Counted from the stretch's first letter, positions 49,526 to 59,511 are shown. The stretch is 64,000 nt of DNA from Paenibacillus pini JCM 16418 (GCF_000576305.1 NZ_BAVZ01000015.1:1-64000); one strand, 5' to 3'. Notes: generated from the letters alone by a model not told the origin. A program made the numbers and translations.

Positions 49526-49749
49526 CGTGAGACGTTCAAGTATATGGTGGGTTTGAGCTGAGTTGGGTGGTATTTTGGAGGATATGTGAGGATATTTCCA
49601 AACTTCATAGGTCAGCTCAGCTGAAGCGATGTGAGCGCGTTCAGAGCGAGTAACGGCTTTTTCAGCACGTTTTCAATCATTTTCATAAAGGCTTATAATA
49701 ATAGAGAACTTCCCGGCAAGATAAAAACTAACCAGGAGTGATTAATTTT

Positions 49750-49917
49750 ATGAGTCAGGCAATATTGGAACGTCGTAGTGAATTGTTAAAACGAAACATT
49801 CAACAAATGCTTATTCAAGACAATCAGTATGGAATCAGCCGTCAAGAAAATTTGTTTCTGAATCAAATGATTAAAGAGCTTCACCAAACTTCACACGAAA
49901 TTAACGCTGGCGAGTAA
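49750..49917 (+). CDS. Small 55-residue hypothetical protein
   Basis: ATG with AGGAGTG 10 bases upstream; the frame runs 55 codons to TAA at 49915-49917 and is followed by a good terminator. The peptide is helical, charged and Gln-rich (RRSELLKRNIQQML; QENLFLNQMIKELHQ), like a small Firmicutes stress or sporulation protein. No family recognised. The 220 bases before it contain no other gene. Confidence 0.65.
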   Translation: MSQAILERRSELLKRNIQQMLIQDNQYGISRQENLFLNQMIKELHQTSHEINAGE

Positions 49918-49996
49918 TATGCCTAGCTTTGTGAAATGACATGGACATGTTGGCCAGCCCATATATTTGTTATTTATAATTGATGAATATGAAAAT

Positions 49997-50025
49997 GAGG
50001 ATACCCATTCAGGGTATCCTCTTTA
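49997..50025 (+). terminator. Intrinsic terminator
   Basis: GAGGATACCC and GGGTATCCTC with a five-base loop, then TTT. Confidence 0.8.
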
Positions 50026-50112
50026 GTTATGGGGTTATATTCCCTAGAGTTCCTTAAGCATATGTGAAACCTAAGGCTGAATAAATTTGAATTTTTTTAT
50101 TATAAAAACCCA

Positions 50113-50141
50113 TTGAATACCCACCGGGGGTATAGTATAAT
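50113..50141 (+). promoter_or_regulatory. csoR promoter with CsoR operator
   Basis: TTGAAT (50113-50118), 17 bases, TATAAT (50136-50141). The spacer holds ATACCCACCGGGGGTAT (50117-50133), a palindrome of the GGGTA type known for copper-responsive CsoR. Binding here would block the promoter until Cu(I) releases the repressor. Confidence 0.85.
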
Positions 50142-50181
50142 TGATTTATAAAGACTTAAAGTTCATGAAGGGGGTATGGAA

Positions 50182-50550
50182 ATGTCCGCTGCGAATCCAG
50201 ATAAAGATGCATTCAATGAGACAACTGATTTACTTCCTGAACAAGATGAGACCTGTGGTCCGGGCTGCAGTGAAAGACATAGCCATCATTCGGCACAAAC
50301 CAAGAATAACTTGATCACTAGGTTGAACCGTATAGAAGGTCAGATCCGTGGAGTGAAGGGTCTTATTGAGAAAGATACGTATTGTGATGATGTATTAAAC
50401 CAGATTGCAGCTGTACAGTCTGCTTTGAATAGCGTGGGTAAGCTACTACTTGAAGGGCATATGAAGAGCTGTGTGGTGGAGCGAATTGAGTCAGGAGATC
50501 ACGCTGTGATTGACGAGCTTCTGGTTACGGTTAAGAAATTAATGAAATAA
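50182..50550 (+). CDS. csoR: CsoR copper-sensing repressor
   Basis: 122 residues from ATG 50182, 7 bases after GGGGG; ATG 50176 would be too close. The four-helix CsoR fold shows RLNRIEGQIRGVKGLIEKD and the Cu(I) ligands Cys (TYCDDVL), His (EGHMKSC) and Cys (KSCVVE). The N-terminus is extended and has an unusual CGPGCSERHSHH segment that could bind metal as well. It represses its own operon with copZ and, probably, copA. Confidence 0.95.
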   Translation: MSAANPDKDAFNETTDLLPEQDETCGPGCSERHSHHSAQTKNNLITRLNRIEGQIRGVKGLIEKDTYCDDVLNQIAAVQSALNSVGKLLLEGHMKSCVVERIESGDHAVIDELLVTVKKLMK

Positions 50551-50593
50551 TAGGCTGCATAGCAGGATTGTACAATAAAAGGAGGAATATTAG

Positions 50594-50794
50594 ATGAAGA
50601 ACGTAAAACTAAATGTGAATGGAATGTCTTGCGGACATTGTGTAAACGCTGTAGAGGGCGCTGTTAAAGAAGCGGGTGCAAACGGTAAGGTAGATCTGCC
50701 AACCAAAACGGTTACTGTGGATTATGATGAAAATAAAGTCAGCCTGGATGCTATCAAAGCCGCTATCGAGGATCAAGGGTACGACGTAGCCTAA
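50594..50794 (+). CDS. copZ: CopZ copper chaperone
   Basis: 66 residues, ATG after AAAGGAGGA. Single heavy-metal-associated domain with GMSCGHC near the start and the DQGYDVA end. It carries Cu(I) to the CopA ATPase and CsoR. It lies 43 bases after csoR and is closed by a terminator before copA. Confidence 0.95.
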   Translation: MKNVKLNVNGMSCGHCVNAVEGAVKEAGANGKVDLPTKTVTVDYDENKVSLDAIKAAIEDQGYDVA

Positions 50795-50877
50795 AATTCT
50801 TCAACTGCCATGGGCAGAGGTGGCCATCATTTCATCTACTAAAGACCGCGTAGAGATACGCGGTTCAATATACCTTG

Positions 50878-50915
50878 CAGCGCGAACATGGGTAAGAAGG
50901 TCGCTGCCTTTTTTT
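50878..50915 (+). terminator. Terminator between copZ and copA
   Basis: GCAGCG (50878-50883) pairs with CGCTGC (50902-50907), followed by a T7 tract. Confidence 0.75.
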
Positions 50916-50926
50916 ATCACTTATTT

Positions 50927-50943
50927 TATACTAAGGGGGTATA
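50927..50943 (+). promoter_or_regulatory. Candidate copA promoter and weak CsoR-like site
   Basis: TATACT (50927-50932) overlaps ATACTAAGGGGGTAT, whose right half GGGGGTAT is identical to the csoR operator while the left arm is degenerate and the spacing two bases shorter. No clear -35 box. Confidence 0.35.
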
Positions 50944-50962
50944 TGAAAGGAGAGTTTATAGA

Positions 50963-53401
50963 ATGGCACAAACAGAGCCGTCTCCAAATCAAGAACAGCA
51001 AACAACGATGCAGATCACGGGTATGACCTGTGCAGCCTGTGCTACGCGGATTGAAAAGGGTCTTAGCCGGATGGAAGGCGTCAGCCGTGCCAACGTGAAT
51101 TTAGCGTTGGAGCAGGCTACAGTTTCATTCGATCCGAAGCAAGCGGATCTGAAGAAGATGGAAGAAAAGATCGAATCCTTGGGATATGGAACCATGAAGG
51201 AAAATATGGATTTTGAAATTACAGGCATGACCTGTGCTGCATGCGCAACACGTATCGAAAAAGGACTCTCAAGAATGCCTGGAGTAACGGAAGCGAATGT
51301 AAACTTGGCGCTGGAGACAGCGCATGTGGTATATGCGCCTGGAAGTGTCGATGTTCAGGCTATGATTCAGAAGGTGGAACAGCTGGGCTACAAAGCTATT
51401 CCGAAGCAGGAAGCAAAGGATACAGCGGAATTGCGTCTGCAAGAAATCAATCGGAAGCGATGGAAATGGATGATGTCGGCGATTCTATCGCTACCGCTGT
51501 TATGGGCAATGGTAGGGCATTTTTCCTTCACCAGCTGGATTCCAGTGCCTAGCTTGTTCATGAATCCATGGTTCCAGCTCGTGCTGGCTACTCCCGTGCA
51601 GTTCATCATCGGGGGGCAATTCTATGTAGGCGCTTATAAAGCGCTCCGTAATAAAAGCGCAAATATGGATGTGCTGGTGGCGCTCGGAACGTCAGCCGCA
51701 TATTTTTATAGCTTATATTTAACAATCCAATCGATCGGCATGAATATGAATCATACCGTTGAAATGTATTATGAGACGAGTAGCATTCTGATTACGCTTA
51801 TCCTTGTTGGTAAATGGTTCGAGGCGCTGGCTAAGGGGCGTTCCTCTGAAGCCATTAAGAGCTTAATGGGGCTACAAGCGAAGACGGCACTGGTCATCCG
51901 TGATGGACAAGAGCTGAGTATTCCTGTAGCTGAGGTGGCCGTAGGAGACACGGTAATCGTCAAGCCGGGCGAAAAAATTCCGGTGGATGGTCGCGTTCTT
52001 GACGGCAACTCCTCTGTTGATGAATCGATGCTTACAGGGGAAAGCTTACCTGTTGAGAAGCAGCAGGGGGCAGATGTAGTCGGAGCGACGTTGAACAAGA
52101 ACGGCGTGCTACGGATTCAGGCCACCAAGGTTGGTAGTGAAACGGCGCTTGCGCAAATTATTAAAGTAGTTGAAGAGGCACAAGGATCGAAGGCACCTAT
52201 TCAGCGGATTGCCGATGTCATTTCAGGCATTTTCGTACCCGTAGTTGTAGGGATTGCAATCGTTACGTTCTTGATATGGTACTTTGGTGTGGAGCAGGGT
52301 CAGTTTGCGCAGGCACTTGAAAAAGCAATAGCCGTGCTCGTTATCGCATGTCCGTGTGCGCTGGGACTTGCGACACCAACTTCAATTATGGCTGGCTCAG
52401 GCCGCGCCGCTGAATTCGGTATTCTGTTCAAAGGCGGCGAGCATTTGGAAGCCGCGCAGGGTGTGCAGGTGGTTGTTCTTGATAAAACGGGTACGGTCAC
52501 GAGTGGTAAGCCTACGCTTACGGATGTGATCCCGGCACCCGTTATGACGGAGCAATCGTTGCTGCGTATGACGGCTGCGGTAGAACGTCAGTCAGAGCAT
52601 CCACTGGCGGATGCTATTGTTGCAGGTGCCTTGGAGCGGAGCAAGGGATTGCCGCTACCAGAGGCGAAGCAGTTTGAGAATATCCCTGGATACGGAGTAT
52701 CCGCATGTGGATGGTCGACCTGTGCTAGTGGGAACGCGGAAGCTAATGACGGAACGCGGTATTGAAATGAAGGGTGCACTTTCCGCGATGAATCAGCTAG
52801 AGGAAGCGGGGAAGACCGCGATGCTCGTTGCTGTGGATGGCAAATATGCGGGCATGGTTGCGGTAGCGGATACGATCAAAGAGACTTCTCGTGAAGCGGT
52901 GTCACGTCTCACAGACATGGGCATTGAGGTTGTTATGATTACAGGTGACAATGTTCGGACAGCGAATGCGATAGCTGAGCAAGCTGGGATTACCCGCGTT
53001 CTGGCAGAAGTTCTTCCTGAAGGCAAGGCTGAGGAAGTGAGGAAGCTGCAGCAATCGGGTAAACGGATTGCTATGGTCGGTGACGGGATTAATGATGCCC
53101 CGGCACTAGCAACGGCGGACATCGGGATGGCGATTGGAACAGGCACGGATGTGGCGATGGAAGCTGCGGATGTAACGCTGATGCGCGGCGATTTGAATGC
53201 CATTGCTGATGCGATTTTGATGAGCCGCAAGACGATGGGCAATATCAAGCAGAACCTATTCTGGGCACTAGCTATAATGCGGTGGGTATTCCTATCGCGG
53301 CGGCAGGGTTTCTCGCTCCATGGCTCGCGGGAGCGGCTATGGCATTCAGTTCGGTATCAGTCGTGCTGAATGCGCTGCGTTTGCAGCGGGTGAAGCTGTA
53401 A
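50963..53401 (+). CDS. copA: CopA Cu(I)-exporting P-type ATPase (two frame breaks)
   Basis: ATG 50963 after AAGGAGAG. Two heavy-metal domains ([14 protein letters not shown] twice) are followed by eight membrane helices with CPC in [15 protein letters not shown], phosphorylation site [17 protein letters not shown] and hinge [10 protein letters not shown]: a P1B-1 copper exporter. The first break is near 52701-52706, where two missing bases (probably a GC) best restore [15 protein letters not shown]. The second, near 53271-53275, lacks one T and hides the [14 protein letters not shown] and [14 protein letters not shown] helices with the Tyr-Asn and Ser ligands. Repaired length is about 813 residues. 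Confidence 0.9.
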
Positions 53402-53457
53402 GTCTTTTTGGATCACTTTAATCAATTGTTAAGTTAATACTTCCCACCTTTAAAATC

Positions 53458-53512
53458 AAACAGCGGCAGTCTAAGGTATGTTTTATACGTACCCTAGACT
53501 GCCGCTGTTTTT
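53458..53512. terminator. Terminator between copA and exoA
   Basis: AAACAGCGGCAGTCTA pairs with TAGACTGCCGCTGTTT, with T-rich ends for both convergent genes. Confidence 0.9.
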
Positions 53513-53549
53513 GTGTAGTTCAGTATGATGCCAATAAATCGCGTATCCA

Positions 53550-54305
53550 TTAAATGTTCAGCGTAAGAATAACGGGGCAATGATCGCTGCCCATAATATA
53601 AGTGTCAATAAGAGCATCCTCTATGGAGGAGCTTAGTTGGTTAGAAACTAGGAAATAGTCAATGCGCCAGCCAACATTTCGTTCTCTTACTTTGGGCATG
53701 TACGACCACCAGCTATACGCATCAGTCTGCGTGGGATGTAGATAACGAAATGAATCGACGAATCCGGAATCGAGCAGTTGACTCATTTTGCCACGTTCTT
53801 CAGGCGTGAAGCCGGAGTTGTTGCGGTTGGATTTAGGGTTCTTCAGGTCAATTTCTTGATGTGCAACGTTAAGATCACCGCAAATAATCACAGGCTTAAG
53901 CTTGTCCAGTCCAAGGACATATTCGCGGAATCGATCCTCCCATTCAAGTCTTAGCTCGAGTCTGGACAAGTCACGTCTTGCATTCGGTGTATACACATTC
54001 ACCATATAAAAGGATTCAAATTCAAGTGTGATCATCCGTCCTTCAGATTCTCGATCTTCCTCGATGCCATATCGCACGGACAGCGGTGGGATTTTGGTGA
54101 AAATCGCAGTGCCAGAGTACCCCTTTTTCTCAGCATAATTCCAGTACTGTTGATACTGATCCCCATGATCGAGCTGGATTTGACCTTCTTGCAGCTTGGT
54201 CTCCTGAACACAAAAAATATCGGCGTCCATTTCCTTAAAATATTCATTAAAACCTTTGGTAACACAGGCTCTTAGCCCGTTAACATTCCATGAAATCAAC
54301 TTCAA
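53550..54305 (-). CDS. exoA: Exodeoxyribonuclease III / AP endonuclease ExoA
   Basis: 251 residues from TTG 54305, about 10 bases after GGGAGA; this start gives KLISWNVNGLRA at the N-terminus, as in other ExoA/XthA proteins, and the family's usual length. Active-site residues are visible in QETKLQ, YTPNARRDL, GDLNVAH, and GSDHCPV at the end. It repairs abasic sites in DNA. It is divergent from the following MFS gene. Confidence 0.95.
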   Translation of the reverse strand: MKLISWNVNGLRACVTKGFNEYFKEMDADIFCVQETKLQEGQIQLDHGDQYQQYWNYAEKKGYSGTAIFTKIPPLSVRYGIEEDRESEGRMITLEFESFYMVNVYTPNARRDLSRLELRLEWEDRFREYVLGLDKLKPVIICGDLNVAHQEIDLKNPKSNRNNSGFTPEERGKMSQLLDSGFVDSFRYLHPTQTDAYSWWSYMPKVRERNVGWRIDYFLVSNQLSSSIEDALIDTYIMGSDHCPVILTLNI

Positions 54306-54428
54306 TATGATCAATCTCCCTATACGTAGCAATCTGATTTTGTACATGCAGTAATGAAGTCATCTATGTTAAACTTGCTAGACTGTCTACTCTTAAAACT
54401 AAATAATTTGTGAGGTATAGTCAAACTT

Positions 54429-55598
54429 ATGAAAGTATCTACGCCACTTCGAACGTTTAATTTCTTGTATTTTGCTCTACTTGCGATGTTCATTCCCTTT
54501 CTACCTGTATATTTCGATGATCAGGGGCTGAATCCAGCTCAAATTGGTGTCATCATTGGAACGGGTGGTTTCATTACGATTATTGCACAGCCCGTATGGG
54601 GTATGATTAGTGACCGGATGAGAACGATTCGAAAGGTGCTACTCATTTTGCTTGTGTTCTCTGCTGTGACAGGTTATTTGTTGTATAACACAGGCAGTTA
54701 TCCACTGCTGGTTGCTTTTGCGATGGTTACTTATTTCTTTCTAATGCCGATTGATCCTTTGACGGAGAGTTTGAATTTCCGCATAGCGGAGTCTTCGGGC
54801 ATCAACTATGGATCAATTCGAACATTTGGAGCGCTCGGTTATGCAGTCATGTCGCTGCTTACAGGCGTGATGATGACACATTACGGTGCGCATAGCTTAG
54901 CCATTCTGTTCGCGGTGATTTCGGTTCTTGGATTTATCACGATGCTGTTTATACCAGACGCACCCGTATCGTCGACGCCCGTGAAATTAGGAACACTTAA
55001 GGAGTTTATACGCAATAAAGAGACGCTTTGGTTTCTGTTGCTGGTCTTTATTAGTTCGGTTCCAGCACGGATGAATGATACCTTTCTGGGTGTTTACATT
55101 CGTGAGCTAGGGGGGAGTGCAACACTCGTAGGGGTAACATGGTTCCTTGCTGCTGGTAGCGAAATTGTTGTATTTGCATTCAGTTACTGGTGGCTTCGGC
55201 AAGGCAAAGAACTCATTATGATTTCAGTTGCTGGTGCATTCTATTTTCTAAGATTTTTCTTGTCGGCATTTATTACGGATCCCCAGGTGCTAGCTTATTT
55301 GCAAATCTTACAGCTACTCACGTTCCCTGTGTTCTACACCGCTGCGATTCAATATTTATATCGTATCGTACCTGTCGAGTGGAGGGCTACGGGCCAGACA
55401 TTGTTAGCTTTGTTGTTCTTTGGGGTGTCAGGTATTATAGCGTCTTATATCGGTGGTGCATTATATGCTAACTTAGGGGGACAAACGCTGTTTTTTATCA
55501 TTTCAGCGATGTCGTTCCTAGGTATGCTGCTAGGACTAAGCTTGTACTTCAAATACGGACGTACACGTAAGTCAGAAAAAGAAATGGAACAGGCTTAA
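54429..55598 (+). CDS. MFS transporter, MFS_1-like (LacY/PucC-like type)
   Basis: 389 residues, twelve helices. The start STPLRTFNFLYFALLAMFIPFLPVYFDDQGLNPAQIG and GMISDRMRTIRKVL loop fit the MFS_1_like family, whose Bacillus members resemble YwbF or nucleoside/sugar permeases. No usual ribosome binding site is seen; GAGGT lies 14 bases upstream. Substrate unknown. Confidence 0.85.
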   Translation: MKVSTPLRTFNFLYFALLAMFIPFLPVYFDDQGLNPAQIGVIIGTGGFITIIAQPVWGMISDRMRTIRKVLLILLVFSAVTGYLLYNTGSYPLLVAFAMVTYFFLMPIDPLTESLNFRIAESSGINYGSIRTFGALGYAVMSLLTGVMMTHYGAHSLAILFAVISVLGFITMLFIPDAPVSSTPVKLGTLKEFIRNKETLWFLLLVFISSVPARMNDTFLGVYIRELGGSATLVGVTWFLAAGSEIVVFAFSYWWLRQGKELIMISVAGAFYFLRFFLSAFITDPQVLAYLQILQLLTFPVFYTAAIQYLYRIVPVEWRATGQTLLALLFFGVSGIIASYIGGALYANLGGQTLFFIISAMSFLGMLLGLSLYFKYGRTRKSEKEMEQA

Positions 55599-55630
55599 GT
55601 ATACTTAGGCGAAATTTAATTCATGATAAG

Positions 55631-55675
55631 GTCGTCACTTTAGTAGTTTGACTACTGGAGAGGCGGCTTTTTTTG
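55631..55675 (+). terminator. Intrinsic terminator
   Basis: GTCGTC...GGCGGC outer arms and AGTAG/CTACT inner arms pair (several G-T), followed by seven T. Confidence 0.75.
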
Positions 55676-55795
55676 TATGTGTTCTAATTATTTCCAATGT
55701 ACGTTATTACGATAGGATTTTTGGAATCTGGGGTAATGAATGTTACAATTTCGGAATAACATAGTTTCCAGATTGTAAAAGGGAGGAATTATTCA

Positions 55796-56545
55796 ATGAA
55801 TGACATCATCACACAATTAATGAGTCATCGTTCGATACGTAAATTTACAAATGATCCGATAACAAAGGAGCAACTTCATAGTATCATCGCTGCGGGTCAG
55901 ATGGCCTCAAGCTCCAGTAATGTTCAGGCGTTTAGCGTCATTGCGGCTACAGACCCTGAGCTTAAGAAGAAGCTAGCCGTTCTAGCTGGAAATCAGGCCT
56001 ATGTGGAGCAATGTTCCGTATTTCTGGTATGGTGCGCTGATCTATATCGATTGCAGGAAGTGACGAGCGACCATTTAAAGGAAGCAAATCAGTCTTCTCA
56101 TGTGGATACGACAGAGAACTTCATCGTGGCTACCGTTGATGCAGCACTTGCAGCACAAAATGCTGCTGTCGCTGCGGAATCGATGGGTCTGGGGATTGTA
56201 TATATTGGCGGGGTACGAAATCGCATTGCGGAGTTATCGGAGCTGTTGGGGCTACCAGAGTTAGTGTATCCGGTCTTTGGCATGTGTGTAGGTGTTCCTG
56301 ATCAAGAACCAGGTTTACGCCCACGCCTGCCGGTAGAAGCTGTACTCCATGAGAATGGCTATAACAAGGAACAGACGGTGGAGCAAGTGAAGGTATATGA
56401 CGGCACCATGAAACGTTATTTGGAAGAACGTACGAACGGCGCGAAGGACACGCCGTGGTCGCAAGTGATGGCAGATCGTCTTGCCGAGCCGATTCGGCTG
56501 CATATGAGAGAGTTTCTAGATGAAAAGGGATTTATGAAGCGATAG
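55796..56545 (+). CDS. NfrA/NfsA-type NADPH nitroreductase (flavin oxidoreductase)
   Basis: 249 residues, ATG 8 bases after GGGAGGA. RSIRKFTNDPI at the N-terminus binds FMN; ASSSSNVQAFSVI, AAVAAESMGLGIVYIGGVRN and FGMCVGVPDQEPGLRPRLP are typical of the oxygen-insensitive NADPH nitroreductase group. It reduces nitro and quinone compounds or FMN in the cytoplasm. Monocistronic. Confidence 0.93.
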   Translation: MNDIITQLMSHRSIRKFTNDPITKEQLHSIIAAGQMASSSSNVQAFSVIAATDPELKKKLAVLAGNQAYVEQCSVFLVWCADLYRLQEVTSDHLKEANQSSHVDTTENFIVATVDAALAAQNAAVAAESMGLGIVYIGGVRNRIAELSELLGLPELVYPVFGMCVGVPDQEPGLRPRLPVEAVLHENGYNKEQTVEQVKVYDGTMKRYLEERTNGAKDTPWSQVMADRLAEPIRLHMREFLDEKGFMKR

Positions 56546-56614
56546 TATTGCTAATTCATTGTGCACATGCGAGATGTACGTTTGATTGAGCATAATTTCT
56601 AAATCCTAAAGTGA

Positions 56615-57475
56615 TTAGATTCCGTAAAAGTGCTTTGTATTTGTATGAATGATTTGACGCGCCTCCGGCAGCGGTATGTTGTGAATACGACTCCAAGTCT
56701 CGACGATAGCTGCCGTCATGCGCGGATGTGTCATTTGCCCTGCGAAAGGTCCTTCGAACGGCCATGGTCCATCGGTTTCAGCCATGACTTGGGAAACAGG
56801 GTATAGGCGAGCGAGCTCCTGAATTTCGACTTCGTACGTAATATCAGGGGTGAATGAAATAGAATAGCCGCGTTTTGCCATGAGCTCTATCGTTGCTTTG
56901 GAACCCTTAAACCAGTGGAAGTGTGCACGGGTGACACTATGTTTCTGAAGCAGCTCACAGGCAATGTCGGCATCTTCATATACAGCATGTAGGACAATAG
57001 GTTTATGATGCTTGGCAGCAAATGCTATAAATCGCTCTAATAAGCGGATGTAGGGAGCATCGTCGAAGGTTTGTCCAGCTTCGGTCGCTTCCAGCCGAGA
57101 ATAGTAGGGCAGGCCGACTTCTCCGACAGCGATCATGTCGGAGAGATGCGCCTCCATCCACTCGAAGAGCTGATCTATCTCAGCTTCCGATGGCAGAGGT
57201 TGTTCGGGATGGAAACCGAAAGCAGGATAAACGAGCGTGGGATAATGACTTGCAAGTTGTAAATTGGCACGGCTGGAGGCGAGATGCATCGATACCGCGA
57301 TGACACACTCGACCTCGGTTTGTGGCAATTCTTTTAGCATGGCTTCTAACGGCTCGTTCTCATAGCTGTCTAAATGAATATGCGCATCAATTAACGGTGC
57401 AAGTTGAGAGTGTGTTCCATCTGTTTTGGACGGTGATACGATCGAAATTTCATTGTAGGTTGTAGGATGGTACAT
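56615..57475 (-). CDS. TatD-family metal-dependent hydrolase
   Basis: 286 residues from ATG 57475, with GGAGG 8 bases upstream. Metal ligands are visible as DAHIHLD, VGEVGLPYY (a Glu site), LHAVY, HFHWFKGS and ETDGPWPF. It is a TIM-barrel Dnase/hydrolase. Its sequence is shorter on the glycines of classical TatD and resembles the Firmicutes paralogues of unknown substrate. A hairpin (AAGAGATG/CATCTCTT) lies between it and the thiamine operon, which may read through into it. Confidence 0.88.
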   Translation of the reverse strand: MYHPTTYNEISIVSPSKTDGTHSQLAPLIDAHIHLDSYENEPLEAMLKELPQTEVECVIAVSMHLASSRANLQLASHYPTLVYPAFGFHPEQPLPSEAEIDQLFEWMEAHLSDMIAVGEVGLPYYSRLEATEAGQTFDDAPYIRLLERFIAFAAKHHKPIVLHAVYEDADIACELLQKHSVTRAHFHWFKGSKATIELMAKRGYSISFTPDITYEVEIQELARLYPVSQVMAETDGPWPFEGPFAGQMTHPRMTAAIVETWSRIHNIPLPEARQIIHTNTKHFYGI

Positions 57476-57612
57476 TGGGCAGGCCTCCATTGCAAATTCA
57501 AATCATGGGTTGATTGGCTCCAATTGCTTCACTTATAAAGCGAAGTATACTGTTCCTTGGGGGTAAGAGATGTCCCTGACGTCCAGCGTCGGACTAGGCA
57601 TCTCTTCTTAGG

Positions 57613-58434
57613 TTATCTCGATCCTGCCAGCGGAACCTGCATCTTTCGCTGTTCTTCGCGCATCCAATCCGACAGCTCGCGCTTCAGTCGTAGGAATTCT
57701 GGATCTTCGGTTATTTCATCGCGTCGTGGCCGCGGGAAGGGTACGATAATCTCGTGCAGCACGGTAGCAGGACGGCTGGAGAAGACATAGATCCGGTTTG
57801 AGAGGAGCAGCGCTTCTTCGATGTTGTGAGTGATGAATAGCACCGAGCGTCGATTCTCTTCCCACAGGTCGAGCAGCCAATGCTGCATGTCGCTGCGTGT
57901 GAGCGCGTCTAGCGCGCTGAACGGCTCGTCTAAGCACATCAGCTCCTGCGTACTAAGCATGGCACGCAGGAATGCAGCGCGCTGCTGCATACCACCAGAG
58001 AGCGTGTGAGGATAGTCCTTCTCAAATCCGCCGAGGCCAACCTTGGCAAGCCATTCGCGAGCTTCCTCGTGGTCTTCCTTGCCAGCGGTGCCTTGCACTT
58101 CACGGGCAAGCAGCACATTGTCTTCAATCGTGCGCCAAGGAAAAAGCGCGGGCTGCTGTGGCATATAGCTGATATGACCGCGCTCACCCGTTACATCGCG
58201 GCCGTTCATGCGTATGACACCGGAGTCCGGCGTGGTTAAACCGCCGATCATATGAAACAAAGTGCTTTTACCGCAGCCTGAAGGGCCAATAATTGAAACG
58301 AATTCTCCTTGCTCAACGGTAAGGGAAATATGATCGAGCACAGGTAGCTTGCTGCGTTTACTGTTGAACGTTTTATAAACGGAGTCTACCTCAAGTGCAG
58401 GTATGCTTAGATCTTTAGGATTTTCGTTCTGCAT
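57613..58434 (-). CDS. thiZ: ABC transporter ATPase for thiamine precursor (ThiZ-like)
   Basis: 273 residues. Walker A GPSGCGKST, Q loop YMPQQPALFPW, signature LSGGMQQRAAFLRAM and Walker B LMCLDEPFSALD are intact. It belongs to the nitrate/sulfonate/pyrimidine group. The TPP riboswitch ahead of the operon indicates that it powers uptake of a thiamine pyrimidine precursor rather than a sulfonate. It starts 27 bases after the permease stop; poor ribosome binding site (AAAGGAGG). Confidence 0.9.
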   Translation of the reverse strand: MQNENPKDLSIPALEVDSVYKTFNSKRSKLPVLDHISLTVEQGEFVSIIGPSGCGKSTLFHMIGGLTTPDSGVIRMNGRDVTGERGHISYMPQQPALFPWRTIEDNVLLAREVQGTAGKEDHEEAREWLAKVGLGGFEKDYPHTLSGGMQQRAAFLRAMLSTQELMCLDEPFSALDALTRSDMQHWLLDLWEENRRSVLFITHNIEEALLLSNRIYVFSSRPATVLHEIIVPFPRPRRDEITEDPEFLRLKRELSDWMREEQRKMQVPLAGSR

Positions 58435-58460
58435 GCATGTATCCTCCTTTCAGCGGAGCT

Positions 58461-59221
58461 TTATTTACCCTGACTTGGTTTCCAGCGGACAAGCCATTTC
58501 TCTAGCAGGGCGATTAGGCCGAACATGAGTAAGCTTAAGCCGACAATAATCATGATGGCGACGAACATGCGATCTGTGCGATAGCCTGCTTTTTGCAGCA
58601 TCATATAGTATCCGATTCCTTTGCTTGCGCCAATCCATTCTGCAATAATCGCACCCATCACACTGTAGGTTGCGGCGATTTTGAGCCCAGAGAAGATCGA
58701 AGGCAATGCATGAGGCAGCTCGAGTTTGGTGAAGATTTGCCCTCTGCTCGCACCCGTCATCCGCATATAATTCAGCATGACGGGATCAGTCTGTTTTAGT
58801 CCACCAAGCGTAGCTACAGCTACCGGGAAGAAGCAGACCAGCGTGATGACGATCAGCTTGGGTAGAATTCCAAGTCCAAACCAGATCATGAGTAGCGGCG
58901 CAAGAGCGATGGTTGGAATGTTCTGGCTAAGGATGAGTAGCGGGTACAGGCTGATTTTAGAAAGGGAATGAGGTGTAGCATGATTGCAATCACGAGTCCT
59001 ATTAGTGTCCCAATCAGAAAACCGATTAATGTAAGCTGGATCGTTGCTAAGGTATGATCCCAAAGGATGTCAGACTGCCCTTGGGCTTCCTTGGCAATAA
59101 TGGCTGGCGCGGGCAAAATCCATTTTTTAATATGGAACAAGGAGGTGCATCCTTGCCATACCGCTAAAAAGAAGAGGACCGCCACAACGGGCGGCCATAC
59201 CTGTTTCCACCACAGTCTCAT
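58461..59221 (-). CDS. thiX: ABC permease for thiamine precursor (ThiX-like, frameshifted)
   Basis: ATG 59221 overlaps the stop of the preceding gene (ATGA). First part LWWKQVWPPVVAVLFFLAVWQG to IAIMLHLIPFLKSA; the frame then breaks at 58949-58950 and one extra C continues LYPLLILSQNIPTIALAPLLMIWFG. Together 253 residues with six helices and the EAA loop (MTGASRGQIFTKLELPHALP). It forms the channel for the precursor bound by the lipoprotein encoded in the same operon. Confidence 0.88.
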
Positions 59222-59511
59222 GGACGATATTTCTCGGTTAACCCATCCATACTAATACCCTTAGGGTTGTGTGCAATTTTAATTTGGGAGATCACGCTTG
59301 GACTGCCTGCTTCAATCAATGCTTCATGCATTTGACGTACGATATCAAGCAGTTCATTGAGTTCCCCCTCCATCGTCGTTTCTAGTGGATGCACCTCATA
59401 TTTCACGCCAGATTGCTGAATAACCTCGATTGCTCGGTCTACGTAAGGGATCGAATCTTCATTGCCTGGTGTCTTGGGAATGACTTGAATGCTTAATAGT
59501 GTGTGTGCCAT
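59218..59511 (-). CDS. Thiamine-binding protein, MTH1187/YkoF-like family
   Basis: 97 residues. LLSIQVIPKTPGNEDSIPYVDRAIEVIQQSGVKYEVHPLETTMEGEL matches the ferredoxin-like thiamine-binding domain (DUF77) seen in YkoF and MTH1187 relatives. A cytosolic dimer or tetramer binding thiamine or its pyrimidine. Placed between the lipoprotein and permease genes in the TPP-controlled operon, it supports a thiamine role. Confidence 0.9.
   Translation of the reverse strand: MAHTLLSIQVIPKTPGNEDSIPYVDRAIEVIQQSGVKYEVHPLETTMEGELNELLDIVRQMHEALIEAGSPSVISQIKIAHNPKGISMDGLTEKYRP

Noticed and set aside
50963-53401. Programmed frameshifting in copA
   Set aside because: There are two breaks, no slippery heptamer, and the break at 53271 removes essential membrane residues unless repaired.
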